A stretch of 64,000 nucleotides of DNA, taken from Natrinema halophilum. GTDB taxonomy: Archaea > Halobacteriota > Halobacteria > Halobacteriales > Natrialbaceae. The translations under genes and the position numbers were made by a program. Of this stretch, positions 16,775 to 25,486 are shown piece after piece (within the stretch, counting starts at the first letter, position 1; every line of letters begins with the position of its first letter). The stretch lies in assembly GCF_013402815.2 (NCBI RefSeq), contig NZ_CP058601.1:3658001-3722000 (forward strand). Reading direction: 5' to 3'. Under the pieces are notes generated by a model. It was not told the origin of the DNA. It searched no databases and was given only the letters and a program-made list of their open reading frames with translations.

Positions 16775-18748
16775 CTACTCCCCTTCGAACTCCGGTTCTT
16801 CGTCGCCCATGAATGCCGTAATACCTTCCATCAGGTCGTCGGTCGCTACCAGATGTCCGAACGCGGACGACTCGTACTCGAGTCCAGCCTCGGTGTCGTT
16901 GCGCCCGGCGAGCATCGCGCGCTTGGCGAACTTCTGAGCGATCGGTGGTCCACCGGCGAGTTCGGTCGCCGTCTCGAGTGCGCGGTCGATGAGGTCGTCT
17001 TTGTCGACGACCTCGTTGACGAAGCCGTAGTCGGCCATCGTCTCGGTGTCGTATCGCTCTGCGGTGAGGATAATCTCTTTCGCACGGCCTTCACCGATGA
17101 TGTGCTTGAGGCGCTGGGTTCCGCCCCAGCCGGGTAGCAAGCCGAGGTCGAGTTCGGGTTGGCCGAATTCGGAGCGCTCGCTCGCGATGCGCAGATCTGC
17201 GCAGGTCGCAAGCTCCATCCCACCACCGAGACAGAAGCCGTCGATACCGGCGACGACGGGCGCGTCGCAGTCCTCGAGTTTGCCGAACGTGGACTGGCCC
17301 AGTTTCGACAGTTCCTGCGCTTCGATGGGGTCCGTGCCGCTGCCGGCCATGCTCTGTACGTCCGCGCCTGCGGAGAAGGCTTTCTCGCCCTCGCCAGTGA
17401 TCAGGATCGCCCGCACCTGGTCGTCGTCCTCTAATTGTTCGATGGCAACCGCCAGCTCTTCGAGCAGGCCGTCGCTGATAGTGTTCATGCGGTGGGGTCG
17501 ATCCAGAACGATGTGGCCGACCATGTTGCCGGGGCGTTCGATGCGGATCGACTCGAAGTCTACCGCCGCCGAGTCGGAATCGGATTCGTAGAACCCACCT
17601 TCTTCGGCACGCTCCGCGAGGTAGTCGGCGGGCGCGTAGCGCTCGTGGCCGGTTTCCTCGTAGGCCTCCTCGAGCGTTTCCTGCAGCGTCGCGAGGCCGT
17701 AGTCGTCGACGAGTTTGACCGGGCCGTCGGGGAATCCTGCACCCAGTTGGACCGCGTCGTCGATCGATTCGGGCGGCGCGACGTCGCCGCCGATCAGCTT
17801 TGCGGCCTCGTTGGCCATCGTCGCGAGCAGGCGCTCTTTGACGAACTCGGACTGCTGGTCCGTCGGAACCTGCGCTCCCTCGCCGTCCTCGTAGTCGTAG
17901 AAGCCCTTGCCGGTTTTCTTGCCGAGTTCCTCGTTCTCGACTTTCTCCTCGAGCAGCGGGGCCGGTTCGTAGGCCTCGCCCAGCACTTCGTTCATGTACT
18001 CGAGGACGTGATAACTGACGTCGTTGCCGACTTGATCACCGAGCTCGAAGCTGCCCATCGGGAGACCCAGATCGTATTTCGTCGTGGAGTCGACCTCGGC
18101 GATGGTCGACTCGTCGTTGCTAACGAGCCAGCAGGCTTCGTTCATCAGCGGCACAAGAATTCGGTTAACGATGAAGCCAGGGGAATCCTTGTGAACGCGA
18201 ACCGGCGACTTCCCCATGTCCTCAGCGAGTGATTCGGCCAACTCGAGCGTCTCTTCGGCACTCTCTGCTCCCGAAATCACTTCGACCAGTTGCATCCGGA
18301 CCGGCGGATTGAAAAAGTGCATCCCGCAGAACCGTTCGGGACGCTCGGTCACGTTCGCGAGTTCGGTTATCGAGAGACTCGAGGTGTTCGTCGCAAAAAT
18401 CGCCCGGTCAGGCGCGTACTCCTCGAGTTCGCCGTAGACGTCTTTTTTAATCTCCATCTGCTCGGGGACGGCTTCGATGACGAAATCCGCGTCGGCGACG
18501 GCCGCTTCCATGTCGACCAGCGGGCTCACTCGCTCGAGGGCGGCGTCGGCTTCCTCGTCGGTGAGCTGGTCGTTCTCGGCCAGTTTCTGCAGCGACCACT
18601 CGATAGAGTCGTAGCCATCCTGGACGAACTCATCTTTAATATCGCGCAGGTTTACATCGTAACCAGACATCGCGGCGACCTCCGCGATGCCATGTCCCAT
18701 GTTACCTGCTCCAAGAACTGCGATAGTGTTGATATCCTCTAGCTCCAT
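16775..18748 (-). CDS. 3-hydroxyacyl-CoA dehydrogenase / enoyl-CoA hydratase fusion
   Basis: 657 residues from ATG 18748; an in-frame start at 18778 would add ten untypical residues. The N-terminal half is 3-hydroxyacyl-CoA dehydrogenase: NAD-binding IAVLGAGNMGHGIAEVAA at residue 8, GMHFFNPPVRMQLVEVI, then DSPGFIVNRILVPLMNEA and a C-terminal helical domain to about 390. The last 260 residues are a crotonase with GEGEKAFSAGADVQSM and GGGMELATCADLRIA, plus FGQPELDLGLLPGWGGTQRL; both hydratase glutamates are present. This order (dehydrogenase first) is the archaeal type and converts enoyl-CoA to 3-ketoacyl-CoA. It is divergent from an acyl-CoA dehydrogenase, which would supply its substrate. Confidence 0.93.
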   Translation of the reverse strand: MELEDINTIAVLGAGNMGHGIAEVAAMSGYDVNLRDIKDEFVQDGYDSIEWSLQKLAENDQLTDEEADAALERVSPLVDMEAAVADADFVIEAVPEQMEIKKDVYGELEEYAPDRAIFATNTSSLSITELANVTERPERFCGMHFFNPPVRMQLVEVISGAESAEETLELAESLAEDMGKSPVRVHKDSPGFIVNRILVPLMNEACWLVSNDESTIAEVDSTTKYDLGLPMGSFELGDQVGNDVSYHVLEYMNEVLGEAYEPAPLLEEKVENEELGKKTGKGFYDYEDGEGAQVPTDQQSEFVKERLLATMANEAAKLIGGDVAPPESIDDAVQLGAGFPDGPVKLVDDYGLATLQETLEEAYEETGHERYAPADYLAERAEEGGFYESDSDSAAVDFESIRIERPGNMVGHIVLDRPHRMNTISDGLLEELAVAIEQLEDDDQVRAILITGEGEKAFSAGADVQSMAGSGTDPIEAQELSKLGQSTFGKLEDCDAPVVAGIDGFCLGGGMELATCADLRIASERSEFGQPELDLGLLPGWGGTQRLKHIIGEGRAKEIILTAERYDTETMADYGFVNEVVDKDDLIDRALETATELAGGPPIAQKFAKRAMLAGRNDTEAGLEYESSAFGHLVATDDLMEGITAFMGDEEPEFEGE

Positions 18749-18863
18749 GGATGAAATTCCTACTCGAACCTCTTTCAACGTTTCCCTATCTCGCAGCGGA
18801 AACGATTCTTTAGTTTATTCTCGGTTACAAAGTTCTTTATCGCTCCGATAGTAATGATCTGTC

Positions 18864-20009
18864 ATGGAATTCGGCCTCACCGAAGAACAGCAACAGATCC
18901 GCGAAGAAGTCCGTCGATTCGCCGAGAATGAGATCGTCCCGAACGCCGAGAAATACGACACCGAAGAGACGTTCCCCCACGAGATCGTCGACAAGGCCGC
19001 CGAGATGGGTCTCGTCGGCTCGTCGATCCCCATCGAGTACGGGGGTGCCGGATATTCGACGCTCGAGTCCGTGATCATCGCCGAGGAACTGTTCTCTCAC
19101 GACCCTGGTATCGCCCTCTCGATTATGGCCTGTTCGTTCGGAACCGAGGCCATCCGCGAATTCGGGACGGAAGACCAGAAGGAACGCTTCCTCGAACCCG
19201 TCGCGACCGGCGAGAAAATCTCCGGCGCTGCGATTTCCGAACCCGACACCGGGTCCGACGTGTCGTCAGTCTCGACTCGCGCCGAAAAAGACGGTGACGA
19301 GTGGGTAATCAACGGAAACAAGATGTGGATCACGAACGGGACCGTCGGCGACTTTTTCGTCGCGCTCTGTAAGACCAATCCCGACGCCGAGGGTCGATAC
19401 GACGGCTTCAGTCAGATCGTCGTCGAATCCGACCGCGACGGCTTCAGCTCGGACAAGATCACCGGCAAACTCGGCATTCGTGCCTCCGACACCGCCGAAC
19501 TCATTCTGGATAACGTCCGCGTCCCCGAGGAGAACCTCATCGGCGAACAGGACGCCGCCTTCCTCCAGCAGATGCACTTCTTCGACGCCACCCGAACCGG
19601 CGTCGCCGCGCAGGGGCTCGGCATCGCGAAAGGCGCACTCGAGGCCGCCCTCGAGTACGCCGAGGACCGCGAGCAGTTCGGCCAGTCCATCTCGGAGTTC
19701 CAGGCCATCCAGCACAAGCTCGCCGACATGGCCACGAAGACCGAAGCCGCGCGCAATCTGACGTACAAGGCAGCCTGGAACGTCGATCAGGGTAACGACA
19801 TCACGAAACTCGCTTCGATGGCGAAAGAGTACGCCTCTCGCGTCGCCGTCGACGTGTCCAACGAGGCCGTCCAGATTCACGGCGGCGCTGGCTACGTCAA
19901 CGACTTCCCCGTCGAACGGTTCTACCGCGACTCGAAGATCACGCAAATCTACGAAGGGACGACCGAAATTCAGAAGAACGTCATCGCGCGCGAACTGCTG
20001 AACGAGTAA
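18864..20009 (+). CDS. Acyl-CoA dehydrogenase
   Basis: 381 residues, complete. Family signatures are ISGAAISEPDTGSDVSSV, WVINGNKMWITNG, and a C-terminal QIHGGAGYVNDFPVERFYRD followed by ITQIYEGTTEIQKNVIAREL, which includes the catalytic Glu region. It is much closer to the classic short/medium-chain enzymes than the paralogue at 12550. A TATA-like TCTTTATCG sits 23-31 bases before the ATG within a 115-base divergent promoter region shared with the dehydrogenase/hydratase fusion, so the two should be co-regulated. Confidence 0.94.
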   Translation: MEFGLTEEQQQIREEVRRFAENEIVPNAEKYDTEETFPHEIVDKAAEMGLVGSSIPIEYGGAGYSTLESVIIAEELFSHDPGIALSIMACSFGTEAIREFGTEDQKERFLEPVATGEKISGAAISEPDTGSDVSSVSTRAEKDGDEWVINGNKMWITNGTVGDFFVALCKTNPDAEGRYDGFSQIVVESDRDGFSSDKITGKLGIRASDTAELILDNVRVPEENLIGEQDAAFLQQMHFFDATRTGVAAQGLGIAKGALEAALEYAEDREQFGQSISEFQAIQHKLADMATKTEAARNLTYKAAWNVDQGNDITKLASMAKEYASRVAVDVSNEAVQIHGGAGYVNDFPVERFYRDSKITQIYEGTTEIQKNVIARELLNE

Positions 20010-20333
20010 CGACGACTGCTTACTCTGCTGGCCGGTTTGGCGTGCCTCGGTACGATCTTCAAACTGGCTGTTCCCTGTCTTTTGGAGATCACGAGCGATG
20101 CGTAACGCTTTTCGATCGAATTCGCCGCTCGTCTTTCGCCGGCGCTTTGTGCCACGCATCGGTTTCGCCGTGACTATCGGGTGACGGCTTCCCATCCCCG
20201 TTGAGCGGACGCTCCGCCTTAGCGATGCTCGGAAGGGCTTGCGTTGCTCGGAAGGGCTTGCGTTTCCGTTAGTCGCGCGATTCGCGCATCGATCGAGCCA
20301 TACTCTCGGTCAGCGATTTCGTCTCCGCAGTGG
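20010..20333. other. Intergenic region with a short tandem repeat
   Basis: About 320 bases between the acyl-CoA dehydrogenase stop and the 3' end of the CPBP pseudogene. No credible reading frame is present. It contains a perfect 19-bp tandem duplication at 20227-20264. Confidence 0.5.
20227..20264. repeat. 19-bp direct repeat, two tandem copies
   Basis: The unit GCTCGGAAGGGCTTGCGTT occurs twice head to tail without a spacer (20227-20245 and 20246-20264). It lies between two 3' ends and has no visible dyad symmetry. Confidence 0.85.
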
Positions 20334-21164
20334 TCAGGCGATCACGACCACCAGCGACAGCGCGACGAATACCACGTGCGTGAACACGTGCCCGATCATC
20401 GCCGCCCCGAGACTCCGCCGCCAGAACAGCCAGCCGGAGACGAAGCCGCCGATCGAATTGCCGGCGACGATCCAGACGACGACGGCGGGTGTGAGACCTC
20501 CGTAGAGACTCGCTGCCGTGGGAAGATGGCCGATTCCGAAGACGATGGCTGCGAGGACGACTGCAGCAGCCATCAGTCGGGATGAGGGTCGGTCCGTGCT
20601 CCGGCTGACCGTCTTCCAGAGGCCGAACGCGATCAGTGACATGAACCCCCACCGCAGGAGCAACTATTCGGTCAAGCCCCCGTAGAGGAATCTCACCGGA
20701 ATGCTCGAGAGAACCGCGCCGACGGTCGCCTCGGCCCCGCCCGACACCGCGCCGCCGGCCGGTGTCGGTGCGACGATGGCTTCCATGAGGACGAGCACTA
20801 CCCCCGTGGCAGCGCCGAGGCTGGCTGCGACCGGGAAGTCGGCGCGGAGGGCCGCCGCGAGGGGTGCATCGTCGGACGCGCGCTCGAGCAGAGACGAGCG
20901 GAGGCCGAGACGGTGCGCGGTGTAGAGGCCGACCAGTACCGCGATCGCGAGTAGAATTGACGATTGGACGATCACGACCGCCGCGATGACCGCCGGGGGT
21001 GCGGTTGACGCGTCGGGGATCGTCTCGAGTTGGGCGGGCGTCGTCGCTGCGAGCGCGACGATGCCGAGGAAACCCACCGCGAACAGGACACCGAACCGAC
21101 GACGGGTGACTCCGTGAGTGGCCGTTGCAGCCGATTCTTGCGCCTCGTCCGGGTGGGAATCCAT
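20334..21164 (-). pseudogene. CPBP-family intramembrane metalloprotease, interrupted by one in-frame TAG
   Basis: Read through, the frame gives about 276 residues. It has a polar N-terminus, two membrane helices, a soluble loop, then the family signature. In CPBP (Abi/Rce1-type) proteases motif 1 is EExxxR; here it reads Thr-Glu-STOP-Leu-Leu-Leu-Arg-Trp-Gly, with TAG at 20664-20666 exactly where the second catalytic Glu (GAG) is expected. Motif 2 is present downstream as FGIGHLP (FxxxH), followed by a Gly-rich helix and a late HVFTH. The frame is otherwise intact and codon use is normal, so the mutation is recent, or is a sequencing error, or the codon is recoded. A downstream TTG restart would lack motif 1. 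Confidence 0.82.
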
Positions 21165-21257
21165 TCCGGTGGTGAATGGTATTTCGGGGGAATCAACAAA
21201 TAATTCGGGATGTATCCAGGCAGCTGCCGTTCCTCCAGATGGTGTCGTTCTCGTGAA

Positions 21258-21821
21258 CTATCCGTCGCTGTCGGAGTCAGTATCGCCGTCGTCGCTGTCG
21301 GAGTCAGTGTCACCATCGTCGCTGTCGGTGTCAGTGTCACCATTGTCGCTGTCGGTGTCAGTGTCACCATTGTCGCTGTCGGAGTCAGTGTCACCATCGT
21401 CGCTGTCGGAGTCGGTGTCGCCGTCGTCGCCGGTAGTCGCGATGTTGTTCCCAAAACTATCGCTTGCGCTTCTCGAGTCGGCGGGCGGGACTCGCGAGTT
21501 TCCCGGCGGGACCCGCGAGTTTCTGTTGTGACTGCGATCCGGACTCGTTGTTCCACGCGTCGTGTAAGCATCGTCTCGACCAGCGACGTTTCCGGGACTG
21601 TCGTCGGTTTCGGATCGGTGGTCATCCGAGAGGACGTATAGGACGACGGGCGGACCGACGTACGAGACGATCGCGAGCACCGCAAACAGCGAATCGACGA
21701 ACACGAGAATACCACAGATAGCCAGGGCTGCCGTCGCGGCTGCGTGGAGAGACGTATGCGTATACTCGAGATAAAACGCCCACAGGCCGCTGAGCCATCG
21801 GATCAGTGCTTGGCTCCCCAT
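21258..21821 (-). CDS. Membrane protein with acidic Asp/Ser/Thr nonapeptide repeats
   Basis: 187 residues. Residues 20-65 form two hydrophobic helices. A hydrophilic linker follows, and the last 55 residues consist of six copies of a nine-residue unit of the type D(D/N)GDTDSDS ending in Asp-Gly. The tail must be extended, highly negative and soluble; repeats of this kind can bind Ca2+ or act as a charged bristle, but no defined calcium motif is visible. The gene starts 59 bases from the divergent HTH-10 regulator, and the length of the tail is likely to vary between strains. Function unknown. Confidence 0.65.
   Translation of the reverse strand: MGSQALIRWLSGLWAFYLEYTHTSLHAAATAALAICGILVFVDSLFAVLAIVSYVGPPVVLYVLSDDHRSETDDSPGNVAGRDDAYTTRGTTSPDRSHNRNSRVPPGNSRVPPADSRSASDSFGNNIATTGDDGDTDSDSDDGDTDSDSDNGDTDTDSDNGDTDTDSDDGDTDSDSDDGDTDSDSDG
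21267..21428 (-). repeat. 27-bp coding tandem repeat, six copies
   Basis: Six head-to-tail 27-base units encode the nonapeptide repeats of the acidic membrane protein. The two inner copies share Asn for Asp and Thr for Ser changes, and the flanking pairs are nearly identical, consistent with stepwise duplication. The unit length is a multiple of three, so copy-number changes keep the frame. Confidence 0.85.
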
Positions 21822-21880
21822 GACGAACTGTACGCGAAGCAGCGAGAAACCCTTTGGTGCATCACCATCTTTCTGTCACC

Positions 21881-22627
21881 ATGAGAGAGTTCGTCTTCGC
21901 CCTCGAGTACGATCCCGGCACGAACCCGGTCGCGGACGTCCTCGAGGCGCACCCGGAGACGACGGTTCGATCGCTGTCGTGTCACGTCACGCCCGAGAGC
22001 CTCTGGCGAGTCGATCACGCGACGGGGTCTGACACGGGAATCGAGGCGCTCGAGGAGGCGTACCGCGAGCCAGCCTACTGTGCGGACTGTCTGGTCCGGG
22101 ACGATTGCGGGGCGGACTGCGAGACGCAAGTGCTCGACCGCTCACGGGACGAACTCGTCGTCTACACCTACTGGGATCGGACGGACGTCTGTACGTCGGT
22201 CCCCCATCTCGCGCTCGAGTACCTCGGCGAGGGATTGCTGTTCGAAACCTATCGAGAGGGGCGGCGCTACCGCTGGCGGATCGTTCTCGGACGTGACGCG
22301 CCGGTCGGGGATTTCTTCGACGCGCTCGGAGACGAAGTCGGCGAATGCGCCGGAATGGACATGATCCGGCTCACCGACCTCGAACCTGACCGCGAGCGGC
22401 CCGGATCGACGGAGTCGGTACCGGCGGAACAGCGGGCGGCGTTGCAGGCCGCCGTCGAGCGCGGTTACTACGAAACCCCCCGGCGGATCGACCTCTCCGA
22501 GCTCGCCGACGAACTGGATGTGCCGCGATCGACCCTCTCGTACCGGCTCCGGCGGGCCGAAGCGACTCTCGCGACCGCGTTCGTTGCCGAGGACGATTCG
22601 CTCGAGACGATCCCGTCGGGCCGCTGA
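21881..22627 (+). CDS. HTH-10 (Bat-type) transcriptional regulator with Cys-rich sensor region
   Basis: 248 residues from ATG 21881. The C-terminal 55 residues are an HTH-10 domain (LQAAVERGYYETPRRIDLSE, then LADELDVPRSTLSYRLRRAE), the bacterio-opsin-activator type. The N-terminal 190 residues are a sensor. Residues 60-85 carry a cluster of Cys: YCADCLVRDDCGADC, and further Cys occur near 100 and 155, well placed for metal binding. It lies 71 bases upstream of the P1B ATPase on the same strand, so it probably senses a soft metal and controls the pump; this is inference from position and cysteines. Confidence 0.85.
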   Translation: MREFVFALEYDPGTNPVADVLEAHPETTVRSLSCHVTPESLWRVDHATGSDTGIEALEEAYREPAYCADCLVRDDCGADCETQVLDRSRDELVVYTYWDRTDVCTSVPHLALEYLGEGLLFETYREGRRYRWRIVLGRDAPVGDFFDALGDEVGECAGMDMIRLTDLEPDRERPGSTESVPAEQRAALQAAVERGYYETPRRIDLSELADELDVPRSTLSYRLRRAEATLATAFVAEDDSLETIPSGR

Positions 22628-22698
22628 GCGTCGATTCGAGGCGTCGTTTGGCGCACGCCGAATAACGCGTATCAGTCACGAGTGAGTACGGTCGGGTA

Positions 22699-25272
22699 AT
22701 GAGTGATGCTTCGCCGCCGAGGCCGCCTGACGGAGACGGCGGCGCGGACACGAGTCGAGCCCTCGACCTTCGAGTCCCGGATATGGACTGTTCGTCCTGT
22801 GCCGGGAAAGTGACGACCAGCGTCGCCCGACTCGACGGGATCGATGACCAGGATGCCCGGGTGACCAGCGGACGGCTCGTCGTGGAATACGATCCGACGC
22901 GAACGAGCGAGGAGGCGATCCGCGAGCGGGTTCGTGCGGCCGGCTACGAAATCGACGACGGGAGCGACGAACTAACGATGTCGGTCCCCGATATGGATTG
23001 TTCCTCGTGTGCGACCAAGGTCGAACGCGCACTCGAGGGCGTCGACGGTCTCGGCGCAATCGAGACGCGTCCCGCGTCGGGGCGCGTGACCGTGACGGTC
23101 GACGAGGAGACCGATTCGGACGCTGTCGTCGATGCGATCGGTTCTGCAGGGTACGAGGCAACTCCGGTCAGCGCCGGGAGCGATCCGCTGGGAGACGACG
23201 ACCCTGTCTGGAAGAGTCGACGTGCCGGCATCACCGGTTTCGGGGCCGTTCTCGTCGTCGTCGGAATGGCCCTCGAGTTCGTTTTCCCCGGGGCCGATCC
23301 GTCCCTGTTCTCGGTCGTCGGTCGGAGCGTCGATCTCTCGTCGCTGCTTTTCATCGCCACCGCGGCCGTCGCCGGTGCGCCGATCTTTCGCAACGGCTAC
23401 TATTCGGCGCGGAATCTGAGCCTCGACATCGACTTCCTGATGAGCATCGGCATTATCGCCGCGGTCGCGGCCAACCACCCGTTCGAGGGCGCGATGCTCG
23501 CCGTCCTGTTCAGCGTCGCCGAACTGCTCGAGCGATTCTCGATGGATCGCGCGCGAGATTCCCTGCGGGAGTTGATGGACCTCTCTCCGGATACGGCCAC
23601 CATCAGGCGACCGGACGGGTCCGAGGAGACGGTTCCGGCCGGGGAACTCGCGGTCGGCGACGTCGTCGTAGTCCGGCCGGGCGAGAAAATCCCGGCCGAC
23701 GGCACCGTCGTCGAGGGTGAGAGTGCGGTCGACGAGTCGCCGATCACGGGTGAGAGCGTTCCAGCGGACAAGACGGACGGCGACGAGGTCTTCGCCGGCA
23801 CGATCGCCGAATCGGGCTATCTCGAGATCGAAGTCGAGCACGCGGCGGACGATTCGACGATCTCCCGCATCGTCCAGTTGATCGAGGATGCCGAGCGCGA
23901 GCGGACCGAGCGCGAGCAATTCGTCGACCGCTTCGCCGGCGTCTACACGCCCATCGTCGTCGCACTCGCCATCGCGGTCACCGTCGGGCCGCCGCTACTG
24001 GTGGGCGCCGCCTGGGACACGTGGTTCCTGCGCGGGCTGACGCTACTGGTCATCGCGTGCCCCTGCGCCTTCGTCATCTCGACGCCCGTCAGCGTCGTCT
24101 CGGGAATCACCAGCGCGGCCCGCAACGGTGTCCTCATCAAGGGTGGTCGCTACCTGGAGGCGGTCGCAGAGAGCGACGTCCTCGCGATCGACAAGACCGG
24201 GACCCTCACGACCGGCGATCTGTCGGTGACCGACGTGATACCCCTCGAGGGGGCCGACGAGGCCGACGTTCTTCGCCGGGCGAGCGCCGTCGAACGCCGG
24301 AGCGAACACCCGCTCGGGCGCGCGATCGTCGGCTATGCCACGGAACGCGGCCTTGGTCCGAGCGATGTGGTCGTGTCCGGATTCGAGGCGCTGACCGGGA
24401 AGGGTGTCCGGGCTGAAATCGACGGAACGACCTACTTCGTGGGCAAACCCGCCCTCTTCGAGGGACTGGCGGATCTCGAGCACGCTCACGCCACGACCGA
24501 TGGCGGGATGACACTCGAGCCCGGGTCGGCGGGCGGCGACTCGCGACCCGGCTGTGACCGCGAGGGCTGTCTGGACGTGTTGAGCGACGTCGTTCCGCAA
24601 CTGGAGGACGAAGGTAAAACCGTCGTCGTTGTCGGCACCGAAGACGGCCCGATCGGCGTCATTGGCATCGCAGATCGGGTCCGTCCCGAAGCGAAAGTGG
24701 CCGTTTCGCAACTCCAGGAACAGGGTGTTCGCGTCGTAATGCTCACCGGCGACAACGAGGGGACCGCCCGTGCGATCGCGGAGCAGGTCGGAATCGACGA
24801 GTACCACGCCGCGTTGCTTCCCGACGAGAAACTCGAGTGGATCGGGCGACTCGACGGCGAGCGATCCGACGGCAGTGAAACCGATGGCGGCGTCGCCATG
24901 ATCGGCGACGGCATCAACGACGCGCCTGCGCTCGCGACCGCCGACGTCGGCATCGCCATGGGCGCGGCGGGGACGGACACGGCTCTGGAAACGGCCGACG
25001 TCGCGCTGATGGGTGACGATCTTACTCGCCTGCCGTACCTCTATCGTCTCTCGCGGACTGCAAACCGCGTCATCCGACAGAACATCTGGGCGAGTCTGGC
25101 GGTCAAGGCGGTTCTCGCTGCCGGTGCGCCGTTCGGACTCGTTACGGTGATCCACGCGGTGGTCATCGGTGATATGGGGATGAGCCTCGGCGTAACCGGG
25201 AACGCGATGCGACTCGCGGACGTCGAACCCGAGTCCTCGGATGCCGTCGTTGAGCCCCCCGTCGACCAGTAA
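22699..25272 (+). CDS. Heavy-metal-translocating P1B-type ATPase (Zn/Cd/Pb type)
   Basis: 857 residues. Two tandem N-terminal heavy-metal-associated domains each carry MDCSSC (Cys31/Cys34 and Cys101/Cys104). Eight membrane helices follow; helix six has CPC at 454-456 within ACPCAFVISTPVS, the P1B-2 (Zn2+, Cd2+, Pb2+) form rather than the CPCALGLATP of copper pumps. The phosphorylated Asp498 is in DKTGTLT, the SEHPLGRA motif binds ATP, and GDGINDAPAL is at 736. A GCDREGC insertion near residue 615 lies in the nucleotide-binding domain and adds two cysteines. It exports soft divalent metals. The Cys-rich regulator just upstream probably controls it. Confidence 0.93.
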   Translation: MSDASPPRPPDGDGGADTSRALDLRVPDMDCSSCAGKVTTSVARLDGIDDQDARVTSGRLVVEYDPTRTSEEAIRERVRAAGYEIDDGSDELTMSVPDMDCSSCATKVERALEGVDGLGAIETRPASGRVTVTVDEETDSDAVVDAIGSAGYEATPVSAGSDPLGDDDPVWKSRRAGITGFGAVLVVVGMALEFVFPGADPSLFSVVGRSVDLSSLLFIATAAVAGAPIFRNGYYSARNLSLDIDFLMSIGIIAAVAANHPFEGAMLAVLFSVAELLERFSMDRARDSLRELMDLSPDTATIRRPDGSEETVPAGELAVGDVVVVRPGEKIPADGTVVEGESAVDESPITGESVPADKTDGDEVFAGTIAESGYLEIEVEHAADDSTISRIVQLIEDAERERTEREQFVDRFAGVYTPIVVALAIAVTVGPPLLVGAAWDTWFLRGLTLLVIACPCAFVISTPVSVVSGITSAARNGVLIKGGRYLEAVAESDVLAIDKTGTLTTGDLSVTDVIPLEGADEADVLRRASAVERRSEHPLGRAIVGYATERGLGPSDVVVSGFEALTGKGVRAEIDGTTYFVGKPALFEGLADLEHAHATTDGGMTLEPGSAGGDSRPGCDREGCLDVLSDVVPQLEDEGKTVVVVGTEDGPIGVIGIADRVRPEAKVAVSQLQEQGVRVVMLTGDNEGTARAIAEQVGIDEYHAALLPDEKLEWIGRLDGERSDGSETDGGVAMIGDGINDAPALATADVGIAMGAAGTDTALETADVALMGDDLTRLPYLYRLSRTANRVIRQNIWASLAVKAVLAAGAPFGLVTVIHAVVIGDMGMSLGVTGNAMRLADVEPESSDAVVEPPVDQ

Positions 25273-25486
25273 TCGACGTCACGACGCTATCCAGCGACGA
25301 GACGAGCCTCCGTCGTCGGAGGATAGTCGCATCCGGTCTGGCGCCCGGAGAAATCCACGCAATAGTTACTGATTCCCTTCGTGTACCGGCGAGGCAACAC
25401 CGACAGATGATCGATTCGATCCCTCGAACGGCGGTCTGCACTGTTTGGGGCGGTGGCTAAACGCGGCCGGCACTAATATTGGTACA

